Below, one piece after another: positions 28,050-36,319 of a stretch of DNA of 64,000 bases (position 1 is its first letter; each line of letters starts with the position of its first letter). The notes beneath the pieces are model-generated. The model did no database searches. It was not told the origin of the DNA and saw only the letters and a program-made list of their open reading frames with translations. A program made the translations under genes and the position numbers. This DNA comes from Helicobacter turcicus. Its GTDB lineage: Bacteria > Campylobacterota > Campylobacteria > Campylobacterales > Helicobacteraceae. The stretch is from NCBI RefSeq assembly GCF_019711685.1, contig NZ_JAIGYQ010000002.1, positions 62,001 to 126,000 on the forward strand. Reading direction: 5' to 3'.

Positions 28050-28435
28050 CGGTGTCCTAAGCCAAACGTAAGTGCTTTATCTAACAGTGTTTTGCGTGCT
28101 GGATTTAGGGTTTTAAAACGGCGTTCAATTTCTAAAATCAGCTTTGCATTGACATTTTTATGTGCAGTTAAAATTGCAACAAATTCTAAATCAAAATCGT
28201 CACACTCGTCCATATAGCGTTCGTAAAACTTGCAAGCAGTTTGAGAGTGCTTACTAAGAGATTCTAGAGTGTTGTCTTTTGCCTTTAGAAGCTCTAGGAG
28301 TTCTTGTGCATTTGGAATTTTTGTTTGAGGGGTATTGGAATTTTTTTTTGTTTTGCTATTCCATAAAGCAAAACCAAATGCAATAAGAAGCAGCACACAC
28401 ACAAAAAGTATTGTAATTAAAATCCAACTTTGCAT
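28046..28435 (-). CDS. Small membrane-anchored protein of unknown function
   Basis: A 129-residue protein with one N-terminal membrane helix (about 5-24, ILITILFVCVLLLIAFGFAL), then a short basic linker (NSKTKKNSN) and a helical, charged domain with a CDDFDLEFV motif. I do not recognise the family. The linker is encoded partly by a 9-A run. ATG 28435 has an AAAGG site 6 bases upstream, preferred over an ATG at 28456. Its end overlaps the convergent nspC stop by 4 bases. It is divergent from dapD, with which it shares a 95-base gap. Confidence 0.75.
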   Translation of the reverse strand: MQSWILITILFVCVLLLIAFGFALWNSKTKKNSNTPQTKIPNAQELLELLKAKDNTLESLSKHSQTACKFYERYMDECDDFDLEFVAILTAHKNVNAKLILEIERRFKTLNPARKTLLDKALTFGLGHR

Positions 28436-28495
28436 AAGCAACCTTTGAAATTGCAAATTATAGCGGATTTTTATAGTTTTTTGCTGACAATGCGT

Positions 28496-28501
28496 TATAA
28501 T
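28496..28501 (+). promoter_or_regulatory. Probable promoter for dapD
   Basis: TATAAT in GCGTTATAATC, 29 bases before the dapD ATG. A TGACA element about 10 bases upstream of it is too close to be a standard -35, so this looks like a -10-driven promoter. Confidence 0.5.
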
Positions 28502-28530
28502 CTTATGATTAATTGTTAAGGAGATTTGTT

Positions 28531-29736
28531 ATGAATCAAGCAGAATTTAAAGCAAAAGTTGAAGCAATCCAAAGCAGTTCAAATTATAAACAGCCCATTG
28601 GTTTTGGAATCTGTTTTGCTGATGTCGGTGTGGTAAGTAATAAGGTATTACAGGCAACTTATCCTGTGCTAAATTGGGGTGAGAATTTTGGAAGTTATGC
28701 GATTTTTTCTGCATTGCGTGAAGAATGCGAGGTGCTTGAGGATAGTGCAAGTGAATTAGTGTTAGGAATTACAGAAGAATTTGTGGTTAAAGCCTTAGAG
28801 GACTTTGCGCCATTTATTGCTCAAACACAAGCAAATCCAAACGTACATAAAAATGTTGCTGTGGTATTAGAATTACAACGCGCTTTGCAAGAAGATAGAA
28901 TCTATACAGAAAATGGGGATTTTCGTTATAGATTTTGTGCTATTTATGAAGATGTGCAATGCAAAAGTGTAGAATCAGCATACATGAAGTTACTTGCGCT
29001 TTCTCTTGGTAAAGCACCTCTTAGAAGTTTGTATTTAGACGGAATTTTTGGATTACTTAGTAATGTTGCATGGAGTGGCAATGTGCCTTATGAGCTAGAC
29101 TGGTTAAGAGAGAATGAAATCGCACTAAAAATGCGCGGAGAGTTTCCAGCTATTGACTTTGTGGATAAATTTCCGCGCTATTTAATGCAAGTGATTCCAC
29201 AATATGATAATATCCGCCTACTTGATACTGCAAAAACGCGTTTTGGGGCATATCTTGGTAAAGGTGGTTATACGCAAATGCCCGGAGCTAGCTATGTGAA
29301 TTTTAATGCAGGGGCAATGGGTGCTTGTATGAATGAGGGTCGCATTAGTTCAAGTGTGATTGTGGGTGAAGGTAGCGATGTTGGCGGGGGTGCTAGCATT
29401 TTAGGAGTATTAAGTGGTGGCAATAGTGATCCAATTAGTATTGGTAAAAATTGCCTTTTGGGAGTAAATAGCTCAACAGGGATTTCTCTAGGTGATGGTT
29501 GTATTGTAGATGGCGGAATTGCAGTGCTTGCTGGGACTGTGTTTAAAATCACAGAAGAGGAAGCAAAAAAACTTGCAGAGATTAATCCAAGTTTTGTGGT
29601 GAATGCAACAGGGCTTTATAAAGGGAGAGATTTATCGGGTAAAAATGGTGTGCATTTTAGACAAAATGCACAAACAGGAGAGATGATTGCATTTCGTTCT
29701 AATCGTAAGATAGAGTTAAACGCAGCACTGCATTAG
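28531..29736 (+). CDS. dapD: 2,3,4,5-tetrahydropyridine-2,6-dicarboxylate N-succinyltransferase
   Basis: Enzyme of the succinylase branch of lysine/meso-diaminopimelate synthesis, transferring succinyl from succinyl-CoA. The protein is 401 residues, the long form seen in Helicobacter and Campylobacter. An alpha/beta N-terminal part is followed, from about 250, by a left-handed beta-helix of hexapeptide repeats (for example SSVIVGEGSDVGGGASILGVLSGG and CLLGVNSSTGISLGDGCIVDGGIAV). ATG 28531 follows an AAGGAG site. It ends at a terminator-like hairpin. Confidence 0.94.
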   Translation: MNQAEFKAKVEAIQSSSNYKQPIGFGICFADVGVVSNKVLQATYPVLNWGENFGSYAIFSALREECEVLEDSASELVLGITEEFVVKALEDFAPFIAQTQANPNVHKNVAVVLELQRALQEDRIYTENGDFRYRFCAIYEDVQCKSVESAYMKLLALSLGKAPLRSLYLDGIFGLLSNVAWSGNVPYELDWLRENEIALKMRGEFPAIDFVDKFPRYLMQVIPQYDNIRLLDTAKTRFGAYLGKGGYTQMPGASYVNFNAGAMGACMNEGRISSSVIVGEGSDVGGGASILGVLSGGNSDPISIGKNCLLGVNSSTGISLGDGCIVDGGIAVLAGTVFKITEEEAKKLAEINPSFVVNATGLYKGRDLSGKNGVHFRQNAQTGEMIAFRSNRKIELNAALH

Positions 29737-29741
29737 AAGCT

Positions 29742-29772
29742 GGAATCCTTTTTGGATTCCTTAAACTTTTTT
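29742..29772 (+). terminator. Terminator after dapD
   Basis: GGAATCC and GGATTCC form a 7-bp stem around a TTTTT loop, followed by TTAAACTTTTTT. It begins 5 bases after the dapD stop and overlaps the end of the convergent methyltransferase gene. Confidence 0.65.
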
Positions 29773-30943
29773 AATTTTAATTTCTCTTTTTGTCGTAATA
29801 ATATCTCCCTTAAAGCCATTTTGTATGAGGTATTCTATAACTTCTTCTTCATAAAGTGGTGTTACGATTAAGATTGCTTCAATATTATCTAAGTATTCTT
29901 TTTGTGGAGGAAATATTTTAATATCTGAATTTTGTAAAAATTTATTATGTTTTATTGTATCTAAATCAAAGCAGTTTTTAATTTTCTCTAAAGAGTTTTG
30001 GTTTAAAAAGTTTAGCATTGTATTTCCATGAGCTCCCGCGCCATAAATAGCGACAGAGTTATAATTTTCTAATACGGAGTTTATTTGTTGGATTTGATGT
30101 GAGAACGTGTCATTAAAGTCATAAAGTTTAAATTTTAAATGCTTTTTTTTGAAGAATAATCCCATGTGCTGGTCACTATGAGTTAGAATCTTTTTAATAA
30201 AAGTGCATCCTAGTTTTTCAAGCGTGTTAATTAAGACATTTTCTTGATAATATCCACAATGATCATTGAAAATTTCATAGAATCTGTTGTGCTGTATGAA
30301 TTCATCAATATTTGGAACCTCTATATAAAGAATCCCCCCATATTCTAAAAGCTTAACAACATCTTCTAAGAAAGCTTTTGGGGTGTGAATATGTTCAAGT
30401 AGATGTCTAAATATAATGCAGTTGATAGGTTTGGTAATTTTTTGTTTAATGGTGTCGTAGCTAAAAAATCTTTAATATGTTCTAGATTTTTTATTTGACC
30501 AATTTCTAGAGAGGATAAAGAAGGGTCTATGGAATACATAAAGTTTATATGATTGATTAGTGCAAATATTAAGTCTCCACGACCAGGAGCAATTTCAATG
30601 CAATTGGAATTTTTGGGGATAATCCTTAAAATTTCATCACTTATGTTTTTAATATTTGCAGACATGTTTTTTGAAACGGCTTTGCGTGGAATATAGTTTT
30701 CGTATTCTTTATAAGAGGTTGTAGGATTAAAAGAGCTATTAAATAGGTATCCACAATGATTGCATTGTGTTAATGTGATTGTTTTATCGCCTCTACCATA
30801 TTTGGTATGTTTTATCTTGCCCCCCCCCCCTTATTTTCTGTGAAAGAGTGAATAGACACATAACCTGCTAATGTAAAAGCATCTTTAAGTTGAAAAAGAC
30901 TATTTTTGCTTTGTATGTTTTGATAACATAATGGACAAACCAT
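29761..30943 (-). pseudogene. Phase-variable SAM-dependent C-methyltransferase of the sugar-modification type (frameshifted, OFF)
   Basis: Three adjacent minus-strand reading frames add up to one protein of about 394 residues. From the ATG at 30943 the first frame encodes a zinc-type N-terminus (MVCPLC) and stops just after an 11-G tract. One extra G would join it to the second frame (CNHCG, then the SAM loop IEIAPGRGDLIF). That frame needs one extra base at an A6 run (30463-30468 on the plus strand) to join the third, which carries RHLLEHI, GGILYIEVP and a C-terminal NAD-like YGAGAHGNT segment. This order (zinc domain, methyltransferase, C-terminal domain) is that of NDP-hexose C-methyltransferases acting on surface sugars. 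The tract is a classic contingency device; the second break may be decay or a sequence error. It has its own -10 and an AAGGA site, and lies alone between dapD and ychF. Confidence 0.85.
30820..30830 (-). repeat. Poly-G contingency tract (11 G on the coding strand)
   Basis: Eleven consecutive C on the plus strand, so 11 G in the coding strand of the methyltransferase, about 38 codons from its ATG. With 11 G the frame reads into TAA within a few codons; with 12 or 9 G it would continue into the zinc-binding CNHCG region. Tracts of this length slip readily in Campylobacter and Helicobacter. Confidence 0.92.
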
Positions 30944-30971
30944 TTTAATTCCTTTTTTGTTGAGATTTGGA

Positions 30972-30977
30972 ATTATA
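30972..30977 (-). promoter_or_regulatory. Probable -10 element for the phase-variable methyltransferase
   Basis: TATAAT on the minus strand at 30977-30972, 28 bases upstream of the ATG at 30943 and 12 bases after the ychF stop, so this gene need not depend on ychF transcription. Confidence 0.5.
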
Positions 30978-30988
30978 GTATTTTTTAG

Positions 30989-32095
30989 CTATACATTAAA
31001 TCTAAAGTGCATTATATCGCCATCCTTGACGATATAATCTTTTCCTTCAACGCGCATCGCGCCAGCTTCTTTTGCTTTTGCTTCTCCGTTGTATTTGATA
31101 AAGTCCTCATAAGCAATAACCTCCGCACGAATGAAGCCTTTTTCAAAATCTTTATGAATCACTCCTGCTGCAACTGGAGCTTTATCTCCTTTGTGGATTG
31201 TCCAAGCACGTACTTCTTTGATTCCTGCTGTAAAATAGCTAATTAGCCCAAGCTTTTGGAATCCTAAACGAATAATTGTGTCTAAACCACTCTCTTGCAC
31301 ACCTAAATCCTTTAAAAATTCCGCTACTTCTTCATCGCTTAATCCCACTAGCTCTTCTTCAATTTTAGAGCAGAGTTTAATGACTTCTGCGCCTTGTTTA
31401 GAAGCATATTTTCTAAGTGTGGTAACAAAGGCATTATCAACACTCAAGCTTTCTTCATCAACATTTGCACCATAAATTATTTCTTTGTTGGTTAAAAAAC
31501 GCAATTCTTTATCTAAAAGCAAAAAATAGCCATTAGTCTTATCATTAAATGTGCGCACAGCATTCCCGTCTTCTATGTGTTTTAAAAGAGTTTGCGCGAC
31601 TTCAAGTTGAGCTTTTGCTTCCCTTTCTGTTCCGCTTTTTGCACTCTTTATAAGTTTTTCCACGCGCTTTTGGAGTGTTTGCATATCAGCAATTAATAGC
31701 TCTGTTTCAATAATTTCCACATCACGCAAAGGGTCAATGCTACCCTCTACATGCGTAATGTTGGAATCCTCAAAACAACGGATAATTTGCAAAATTACTT
31801 CAGTTTCTTTAATGTTTGCCAGAAATTGATTGCCAAGACCTTCACCCTTACTAGCACCCTTTACAAGTCCTGCAATATCCACAAATTCTACAACTGAATG
31901 TTGAATTTTTTGTGGATTGACGATTTTTGCTAGTGCATCAAGGCGCATATCTGGCACGGACACTATAGCCTTATTTGGCTCTATGGTGCAAAAAGGATAG
32001 TTTGCAGATTGTGCATTTTGTGTTTTTGTTAATGCATTAAAGGTTGTGGATTTTCCAACATTTGGGAGTCCTACAATACCAATGGATAAGCCCAT
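30989..32095 (-). CDS. ychF: Redox-regulated ATPase/GTPase YchF (OLA1 family)
   Basis: A 368-residue Obg-family NTPase that binds ribosomes and prefers ATP. G1 reads GLPNVGKST at about residues 8-16, G3 DIAGLVKGAS near 70, and the atypical NG4 region of YchF replaces the usual NKxD. The C-terminal TGS domain (from about 285, with AWTIHKGDKAPVAAGVIHKDFEKGF) ends with MHFRFNV, the standard YchF tail. It starts 1 base after pepA ends; the order ychF-pepA-dedA matches H. pylori as I remember it. Confidence 0.96.
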   Translation of the reverse strand: MGLSIGIVGLPNVGKSTTFNALTKTQNAQSANYPFCTIEPNKAIVSVPDMRLDALAKIVNPQKIQHSVVEFVDIAGLVKGASKGEGLGNQFLANIKETEVILQIIRCFEDSNITHVEGSIDPLRDVEIIETELLIADMQTLQKRVEKLIKSAKSGTEREAKAQLEVAQTLLKHIEDGNAVRTFNDKTNGYFLLLDKELRFLTNKEIIYGANVDEESLSVDNAFVTTLRKYASKQGAEVIKLCSKIEEELVGLSDEEVAEFLKDLGVQESGLDTIIRLGFQKLGLISYFTAGIKEVRAWTIHKGDKAPVAAGVIHKDFEKGFIRAEVIAYEDFIKYNGEAKAKEAGAMRVEGKDYIVKDGDIMHFRFNV

Positions 32096-32096
32096 A

Positions 32097-33518
32097 TCAA
32101 TCCTTTATTTTATGTTTGATAAATTCTACAATAGAGCGCACACTAGCACCTGTAGCTCCAAAGGGATTTACGCCCCATGCTTTTTCTACATAAGCAGGTC
32201 CTGCAATATCAAGGTGTAGCCATTTTTGTTGCAATTCTTGTGCGACAAACTCACCTAAAAACATACCTGCGCTAATTGCACTTCCATAGCGACTTGAAGG
32301 GATATTGCAAAGATCTGCTACATCAGAGTTGAATAATTTGCGCAAATACGGGTTAAAAGGCAGGGTTGCGCTAAGCTCACCCGCACTAAAGGCGATTTTA
32401 TTAAAAGATTCTGCTAATTTTGCATTGTATCCCATAACACCAATGCTATAATCTCCAAGAGCCACCACACAAGCCCCCGTTAGCGTAGCAATATCAAGCA
32501 GAAAGTCCGGCTTTAAATCACTTGCATAGCTTAGGCAGTCTGCTAACACTAAACGCCCTTCAGCATCAGTGTTGCGCACTTCAATGCTCTTTTTATTGCG
32601 CGCAATTAAAATATCATCGGGTTTATATGCATTCCCACCAATCATATTTTCTGCTAACCCTAAGATTCCATGCACTTCGGCATTAAGCTCTAGCCTTGCT
32701 ACGGCTTCTAGGATTCCAAGCACTGCGCAAGCCCCACTTTTGTCAGCTTTCATTGTTGTCATATAGTCTCCGGGTTTTAGGCTAAGCCCTCCAGAATCAT
32801 AAGTTAAACCTTTACCAACAAGTGCAATTTTTGGAATCTTTTTGCCACTGGCATTTTTTGGCTTATAGGTTAGATGCACGAGATAAGGAGCATTTGAACT
32901 TGCCTTTGCCACAGCTAAAAACGCACCCATTTTTTCTTTTTCTAAGAATTTTTGTTCATAGACCATGCATGTAATTCCTAGTTCTTTTGCTTTTTTTGTA
33001 GCCATGTTAGCAACATATTCTGGCGTAGCAATTGCTGGGGGAGTGTTAATGATTTCGCGCACAGCATTAATGCTTATACAAATATGTTCTACTTCTGTGA
33101 TTACAGCTTGTAAGGCTCTAGATTCTATTGTTTTAGAGTGTAAATAAATGGTTTTTAGTTTGCTTTGGGATTTTTTGCTTTTGTAGGTCTCAAAGCTATA
33201 ATCTCCTAAAAATAGCCCTTCACACACTTCCTTTGCGCTCTGTAAATCTTCTATGCAAATGCTAGCTGTGGCGATATTTAGTTTTTTAATGGTTGGAATT
33301 GCATTTGCAATCGCATCACGTAATGCGTTTGGAAAAGGATAATTATAGCTATCCACACCGATAAAAATTTGCTCACCAATAAAGCAAACACCTTCACCCT
33401 TGTAGTCTCTAAGTGCTAACGCATCTTTTTGCGTCTTTGTTAGATTCTTTGGCAACTTTTTATTAAAAACTAATACAATCTCTAAATCACTTTTTTTGTC
33501 ATTTGTTAGAATTTTCAT
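32097..33518 (-). CDS. pepA: Leucyl aminopeptidase (M17)
   Basis: Cytosolic dinuclear-metal aminopeptidase of 473 residues that trims N-terminal residues from peptides, normally a hexamer. The C-terminal catalytic domain shows VGKGLTYDSGGLSLKP (metal-binding Lys and Asp), MKADKSGACAVLG, and the family signature NTDAEGRLVLADCL with the Asp and Glu ligands and catalytic Arg. The N-terminal 160 residues form the less conserved macrodomain-like part. The ATG lies inside the end of the dedA gene (20-base overlap), indicating coupling. Confidence 0.95.
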   Translation of the reverse strand: MKILTNDKKSDLEIVLVFNKKLPKNLTKTQKDALALRDYKGEGVCFIGEQIFIGVDSYNYPFPNALRDAIANAIPTIKKLNIATASICIEDLQSAKEVCEGLFLGDYSFETYKSKKSQSKLKTIYLHSKTIESRALQAVITEVEHICISINAVREIINTPPAIATPEYVANMATKKAKELGITCMVYEQKFLEKEKMGAFLAVAKASSNAPYLVHLTYKPKNASGKKIPKIALVGKGLTYDSGGLSLKPGDYMTTMKADKSGACAVLGILEAVARLELNAEVHGILGLAENMIGGNAYKPDDILIARNKKSIEVRNTDAEGRLVLADCLSYASDLKPDFLLDIATLTGACVVALGDYSIGVMGYNAKLAESFNKIAFSAGELSATLPFNPYLRKLFNSDVADLCNIPSSRYGSAISAGMFLGEFVAQELQQKWLHLDIAGPAYVEKAWGVNPFGATGASVRSIVEFIKHKIKD

Positions 33519-34104
33519 TTGTATCTCCCATTATCTTTTTTTCAACTTTTGATGTAACTCTGTGTAAATAATAATAGATTCCACTGCCTAAAATTATCGC
33601 AAATGGAATCGCAACATAATAATGCTCTTTTGCATAATGCACGATTGCTAAAAGCTCCTCCCCAAAATAATATGCTAAAACTATCGTAATTGCCGCCCAA
33701 ACAAGCGCACTAATAAGATTGATAAAGGCAAAGGTTTTTGCACTATAACGGGTCACCCCAATACTCATAGGAATTACTGTGCGCATTCCATAAAGATAGC
33801 GTTGCACAAAAATAATTGGCCAACCATAACGTTGTAATAATAAGTGAGCAAGGGCAAATTTTCTACGTTGCGTTTGCAATTTTTTGTAAATAAATTGCTT
33901 ATTGTAACGTCCAATATAAAAATACACTTGGTCTCCGACAAATCCTCCAAGTCCAGCAACAACAACAGCAATGGGAATTGTCATATGTCCTGTGTGGCAC
34001 ATAATTCCAGCCATTATAAGCCCAAGTTCTCCCTCTAATGTACTCCAAATAAATAAAATAACATAGCCATAATCTTGTAACCATTGTGTAAATAACTCTT
34101 CCAT
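33499..34104 (-). CDS. DedA family inner-membrane protein
   Basis: A 201-residue membrane protein of the DedA/SNARE-associated family with about five hydrophobic stretches. Family marks are the LEGELGLIMAG segment near residue 25, GGFVGDQVYFYIGR near 55 and the conserved RYLYGMRTVIPMSIG segment near 105. Members are linked to polyprenyl phosphate or phospholipid flipping and membrane potential. The C-terminal tail (VEKKIMGDTNENSNK) is hydrophilic. An AGGG site lies close to the ATG. First gene of dedA-pepA-ychF. Confidence 0.9.
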   Translation of the reverse strand: MEELFTQWLQDYGYVILFIWSTLEGELGLIMAGIMCHTGHMTIPIAVVVAGLGGFVGDQVYFYIGRYNKQFIYKKLQTQRRKFALAHLLLQRYGWPIIFVQRYLYGMRTVIPMSIGVTRYSAKTFAFINLISALVWAAITIVLAYYFGEELLAIVHYAKEHYYVAIPFAIILGSGIYYYLHRVTSKVEKKIMGDTNENSNK

Positions 34105-34160
34105 AACCCTATTCTGCCTGCATTAAATTAAAGGTGAAATTTTAACAAAAATTTGCTTAA

Positions 34161-34493
34161 TTACTCTAACCCTTCGCCTTCTTGTGGGATATTATATTTT
34201 TTGAGCGTAAAATAATTTGCGTCAATGTAATAAATATTTTCTAGCCCTTTTTGAACAAGTTGTGATCCAAAGTCTGCTGCAGTTGCACCACTATGGCAGT
34301 AAAGTAGAATCTTTTTTTGTGGATTTTCTTGTGCAATATAGGCAATGCGCTGCAAGGATTCAATATTTAGAGCACCTTTGATGTGGCTGATTAGAAAATA
34401 TCCCTTTGAACGCAAATCAATCACAATAAAATCATCGCTATCAAGGGAGTTTAGGGAGATAGGTTTGGCTAGACTTTTGTTTTTGATATACAT
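34161..34493 (-). CDS. Single-domain rhodanese-like sulfurtransferase
   Basis: A 110-residue rhodanese domain. Seen are IVIDLRSKGYFLISHIKGALNI (the CDC25/rhodanese entry motif with the DLR and HIKGA signature) and the active-site loop LYCHSGATAAD with the persulfide cysteine at about Cys66. No signal peptide, so it is cytoplasmic. It could hand sulfur to a partner or serve in cyanide or redox chemistry; nothing in the neighbourhood decides this. It is divergent from hemD, with only 39 bases between the start codons. Confidence 0.85.
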   Translation of the reverse strand: MYIKNKSLAKPISLNSLDSDDFIVIDLRSKGYFLISHIKGALNIESLQRIAYIAQENPQKKILLYCHSGATAADFGSQLVQKGLENIYYIDANYFTLKKYNIPQEGEGLE

Positions 34494-34520
34494 TTTATGC
34501 CTTTATCTGCCAAAATTAGC

Positions 34521-34526
34521 TAGAAT
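34521..34526 (+). promoter_or_regulatory. -10 element placed for a leaderless hemD transcript
   Basis: TAGAAT at 34521-34526, preceded by GC, ends 6 bases before the hemD ATG at 34533. A transcript starting 6 to 8 bases after the -10 would begin at or next to the A of the start codon. No Shine-Dalgarno sequence is present. Confidence 0.5.
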
Positions 34527-34532
34527 AAAAAA

Positions 34533-35252
34533 ATGATTTATTATATCACAAAAACAAATCCAGATTTAACGTATTTTCCTTTTGATGAACGTGTTTGGAT
34601 TCTACCTTTAATCACTCTACAAACACAATTTGCAAAGGATATTGAGCAAAAGTTAAAAGCAAGTGATAGTTTAATATTCACTTCTAAAAATGCAATTTAT
34701 GCGTTTAATGAAAATTTGGAATCCTTAGATAATGGCACTGCATTAAAAGAGCTTTGGGCGCGTTTGCCAAATTTTGTCATTGGGCAAGGGAGCGCAAATG
34801 CTTTAAAAGACTTGGGGATAGAGGCGAGTTTTATTGCTTCTAGTGCGTATGGAGAGATTTTTGCACAAGAGCTAATCCCTCATCTTAAGAAAAAAAATCC
34901 TTTATTCTTGCGTGCAAAAAAAATTGCTTCAAAACTTCCAGAAATCTTAAGAGAAAATGGAATTGCTTTAGAAGAAGTGATTGTTTATAAGAACACACCT
35001 AATTTTTTAGAAAATCCACCAAAATTACAAAAAGATTCCATTATTATTTTTAGCGCACCCTCACACATTAAAGCATTTTTACTAAACTTTCGTTGGGAGA
35101 GTAGCTTTTATGCGTTGTGTATTGGAAAAAGCACAAGTGCGGCTGCAAGGGAGCTTTTAAAGGGCTTTGGCACACTTAAGATTTTGCAATCACCAAAGCC
35201 AGATTTTAGCAGTGTATTAGAATTTGCATTAAGTTTGCAAGGAGACTTTTAG
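34533..35252 (+). CDS. hemD: Uroporphyrinogen-III synthase
   Basis: Heme pathway enzyme of 239 residues that cyclises hydroxymethylbilane to uroporphyrinogen III. HemD is poorly conserved; I rely on the two-lobe pattern: SLIFTSKNAIYAFNE near residue 50 (family S-x-N-A segment), GQGSANALKDLGI near 90, FLRAKKIASKLPEIL with the conserved G/A...L pattern near 130, EEVIVYKNTP near 150 and IIFSAPSHIKAFL near 175. An in-frame TAG directly upstream makes the ATG the first possible start. There is no ribosome site. Confidence 0.85.
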   Translation: MIYYITKTNPDLTYFPFDERVWILPLITLQTQFAKDIEQKLKASDSLIFTSKNAIYAFNENLESLDNGTALKELWARLPNFVIGQGSANALKDLGIEASFIASSAYGEIFAQELIPHLKKKNPLFLRAKKIASKLPEILRENGIALEEVIVYKNTPNFLENPPKLQKDSIIIFSAPSHIKAFLLNFRWESSFYALCIGKSTSAAARELLKGFGTLKILQSPKPDFSSVLEFALSLQGDF

Positions 35253-35254
35253 AG

Positions 35255-36061
35255 TTAGAGAGATTTAGAGTTTTTAAGTGTTTTAGATTCTGCATTTTTT
35301 AGTGCTTTTGCATAGCAGAGAATCTCTGGGCGGTATTCAAAATGCATTGTGTCATAATGCCACCAACGCCCACCCCAAATAAAGCCCTCTTCTTCAAAGA
35401 TTTGGACGATGATTGCAGGAATTTGTGCAATGTCTTGATTTAACGCTTTTTGCTTGATGTCCCAAAGCCAGTAACGTGATTTTGCAACATTAATGTCAAT
35501 TGCGATTCCAAAGCTGTGTGCACTTAAGCGATTTGTGTTTGCGATTTTGCGCCATTTGTATGTTCCGCCGATATTTTCTAAATATGTTAAAAGTTTTGGA
35601 TTTTCTTTTGCGACTTGAATTAAGCGGTCTTTTACGCGCTTGAGTGCTGCGTATGCGCCATTTTGACTATTAAATAAAAGTTGGCTTCCATCCATCCATG
35701 TTAAAGGCTTTAAATGCGATTCTACATTTTTTTGATTTTCTCCATAAAGACTAGCTAAAAATGCATAATCATGAATGCGTGTGCTGTCTTTAAAAGGTTC
35801 TAAAGTGCGGAATCCTAAAGGGTAGGCATAGGCAAAACTATCTGCTAGATTGCCTGTGCGCAAGGCATTTTCGTAATCTTGCATATTATTGTGTTTTGGG
35901 ATTTTGGTAAGCTCCCACAAAATATCCTTATAAGTCATACGATTTTGCTCAATAAAAAGTATTGGATAACTTTCTTTTAGGCATTGAAGTGCAAGATTAG
36001 GGTTTGCAAATGTGTAACTTAAAGAGCTAAAAAGAGTGAGAAAAAGAAACTTATAAAACAA
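35255..36061 (-). CDS. Secreted M15-family peptidoglycan peptidase
   Basis: A 268-residue protein with a signal peptide (first 19 residues, ending TFA-N) and a C-terminal M15 (VanY/L-alanyl-D-glutamate or D-Ala-D-Ala peptidase type) domain. The zinc site is visible: HSFGIAIDINV (His and Asp ligands) near residue 180 and DTMHFEYRPEIL (His) near 250, with GFIWGGRWWHY between. It acts on periplasmic peptidoglycan; the exact bond is not clear. It uses a TTG start that overlaps the DUF493 gene end by 11 bases, so it is coupled to it. Confidence 0.85.
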   Translation of the reverse strand: MFYKFLFLTLFSSLSYTFANPNLALQCLKESYPILFIEQNRMTYKDILWELTKIPKHNNMQDYENALRTGNLADSFAYAYPLGFRTLEPFKDSTRIHDYAFLASLYGENQKNVESHLKPLTWMDGSQLLFNSQNGAYAALKRVKDRLIQVAKENPKLLTYLENIGGTYKWRKIANTNRLSAHSFGIAIDINVAKSRYWLWDIKQKALNQDIAQIPAIIVQIFEEEGFIWGGRWWHYDTMHFEYRPEILCYAKALKNAESKTLKNSKSL

Positions 36062-36308
36062 ATTTCACCCTAGAATCTTTTTGCAATGCTTGAAAAATCA
36101 AATCTCTCTCTTCTTGATTTTCTACTTCTATTGCGATATTTATGCTGTGGTATTTTCCACCGCTACTTTCCTTTCCTGGTGTGTGGATAAATTCTTTATT
36201 GATATTTTCTAGTGCTGCTAAATGTAGAGTTTGTTTATCCAGACCAATAATTCTATAATGCCAAGTGCAAGGGTATTGGATTTGGTTATTTGTTGCATTT
36301 TCTTCCAT
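36051..36308 (-). CDS. DUF493 (YbeD-like) family protein
   Basis: An 85-residue protein with the ferredoxin-like DUF493 fold pattern: YPCTWHYRIIGLD at the start, then the HTPGKESSGGKYHSINIAIEVENQEERDLIFQAL region with the family S-x-x-G-x-Y/F segment. E. coli YbeD and H. pylori HP0495 (structure known) belong here; function unresolved, an allosteric or regulatory role has been suggested. AAGGA precedes the ATG. It sits between ybgC and the peptidase, as HP0495 sits next to the HP0496 thioesterase. Confidence 0.88.
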   Translation of the reverse strand: MEENATNNQIQYPCTWHYRIIGLDKQTLHLAALENINKEFIHTPGKESSGGKYHSINIAIEVENQEERDLIFQALQKDSRVKFVL

Positions 36309-36319
36309 AAAAATCCTTA

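Noticed and set aside
28330-28342. A9/T9 run in the small membrane protein as a phase-variation tract
   Set aside because: It encodes a basic linker, the frame is intact, and A runs of this length are common in AT-rich genomes; no broken alternative frame was seen.
29761-30665. Two separate hypothetical genes (29761-30165 and 30366-30665, minus strand)
   Set aside because: They are consecutive pieces of one methyltransferase, joined by homology motifs across a frameshift, so they are given as one broken gene.
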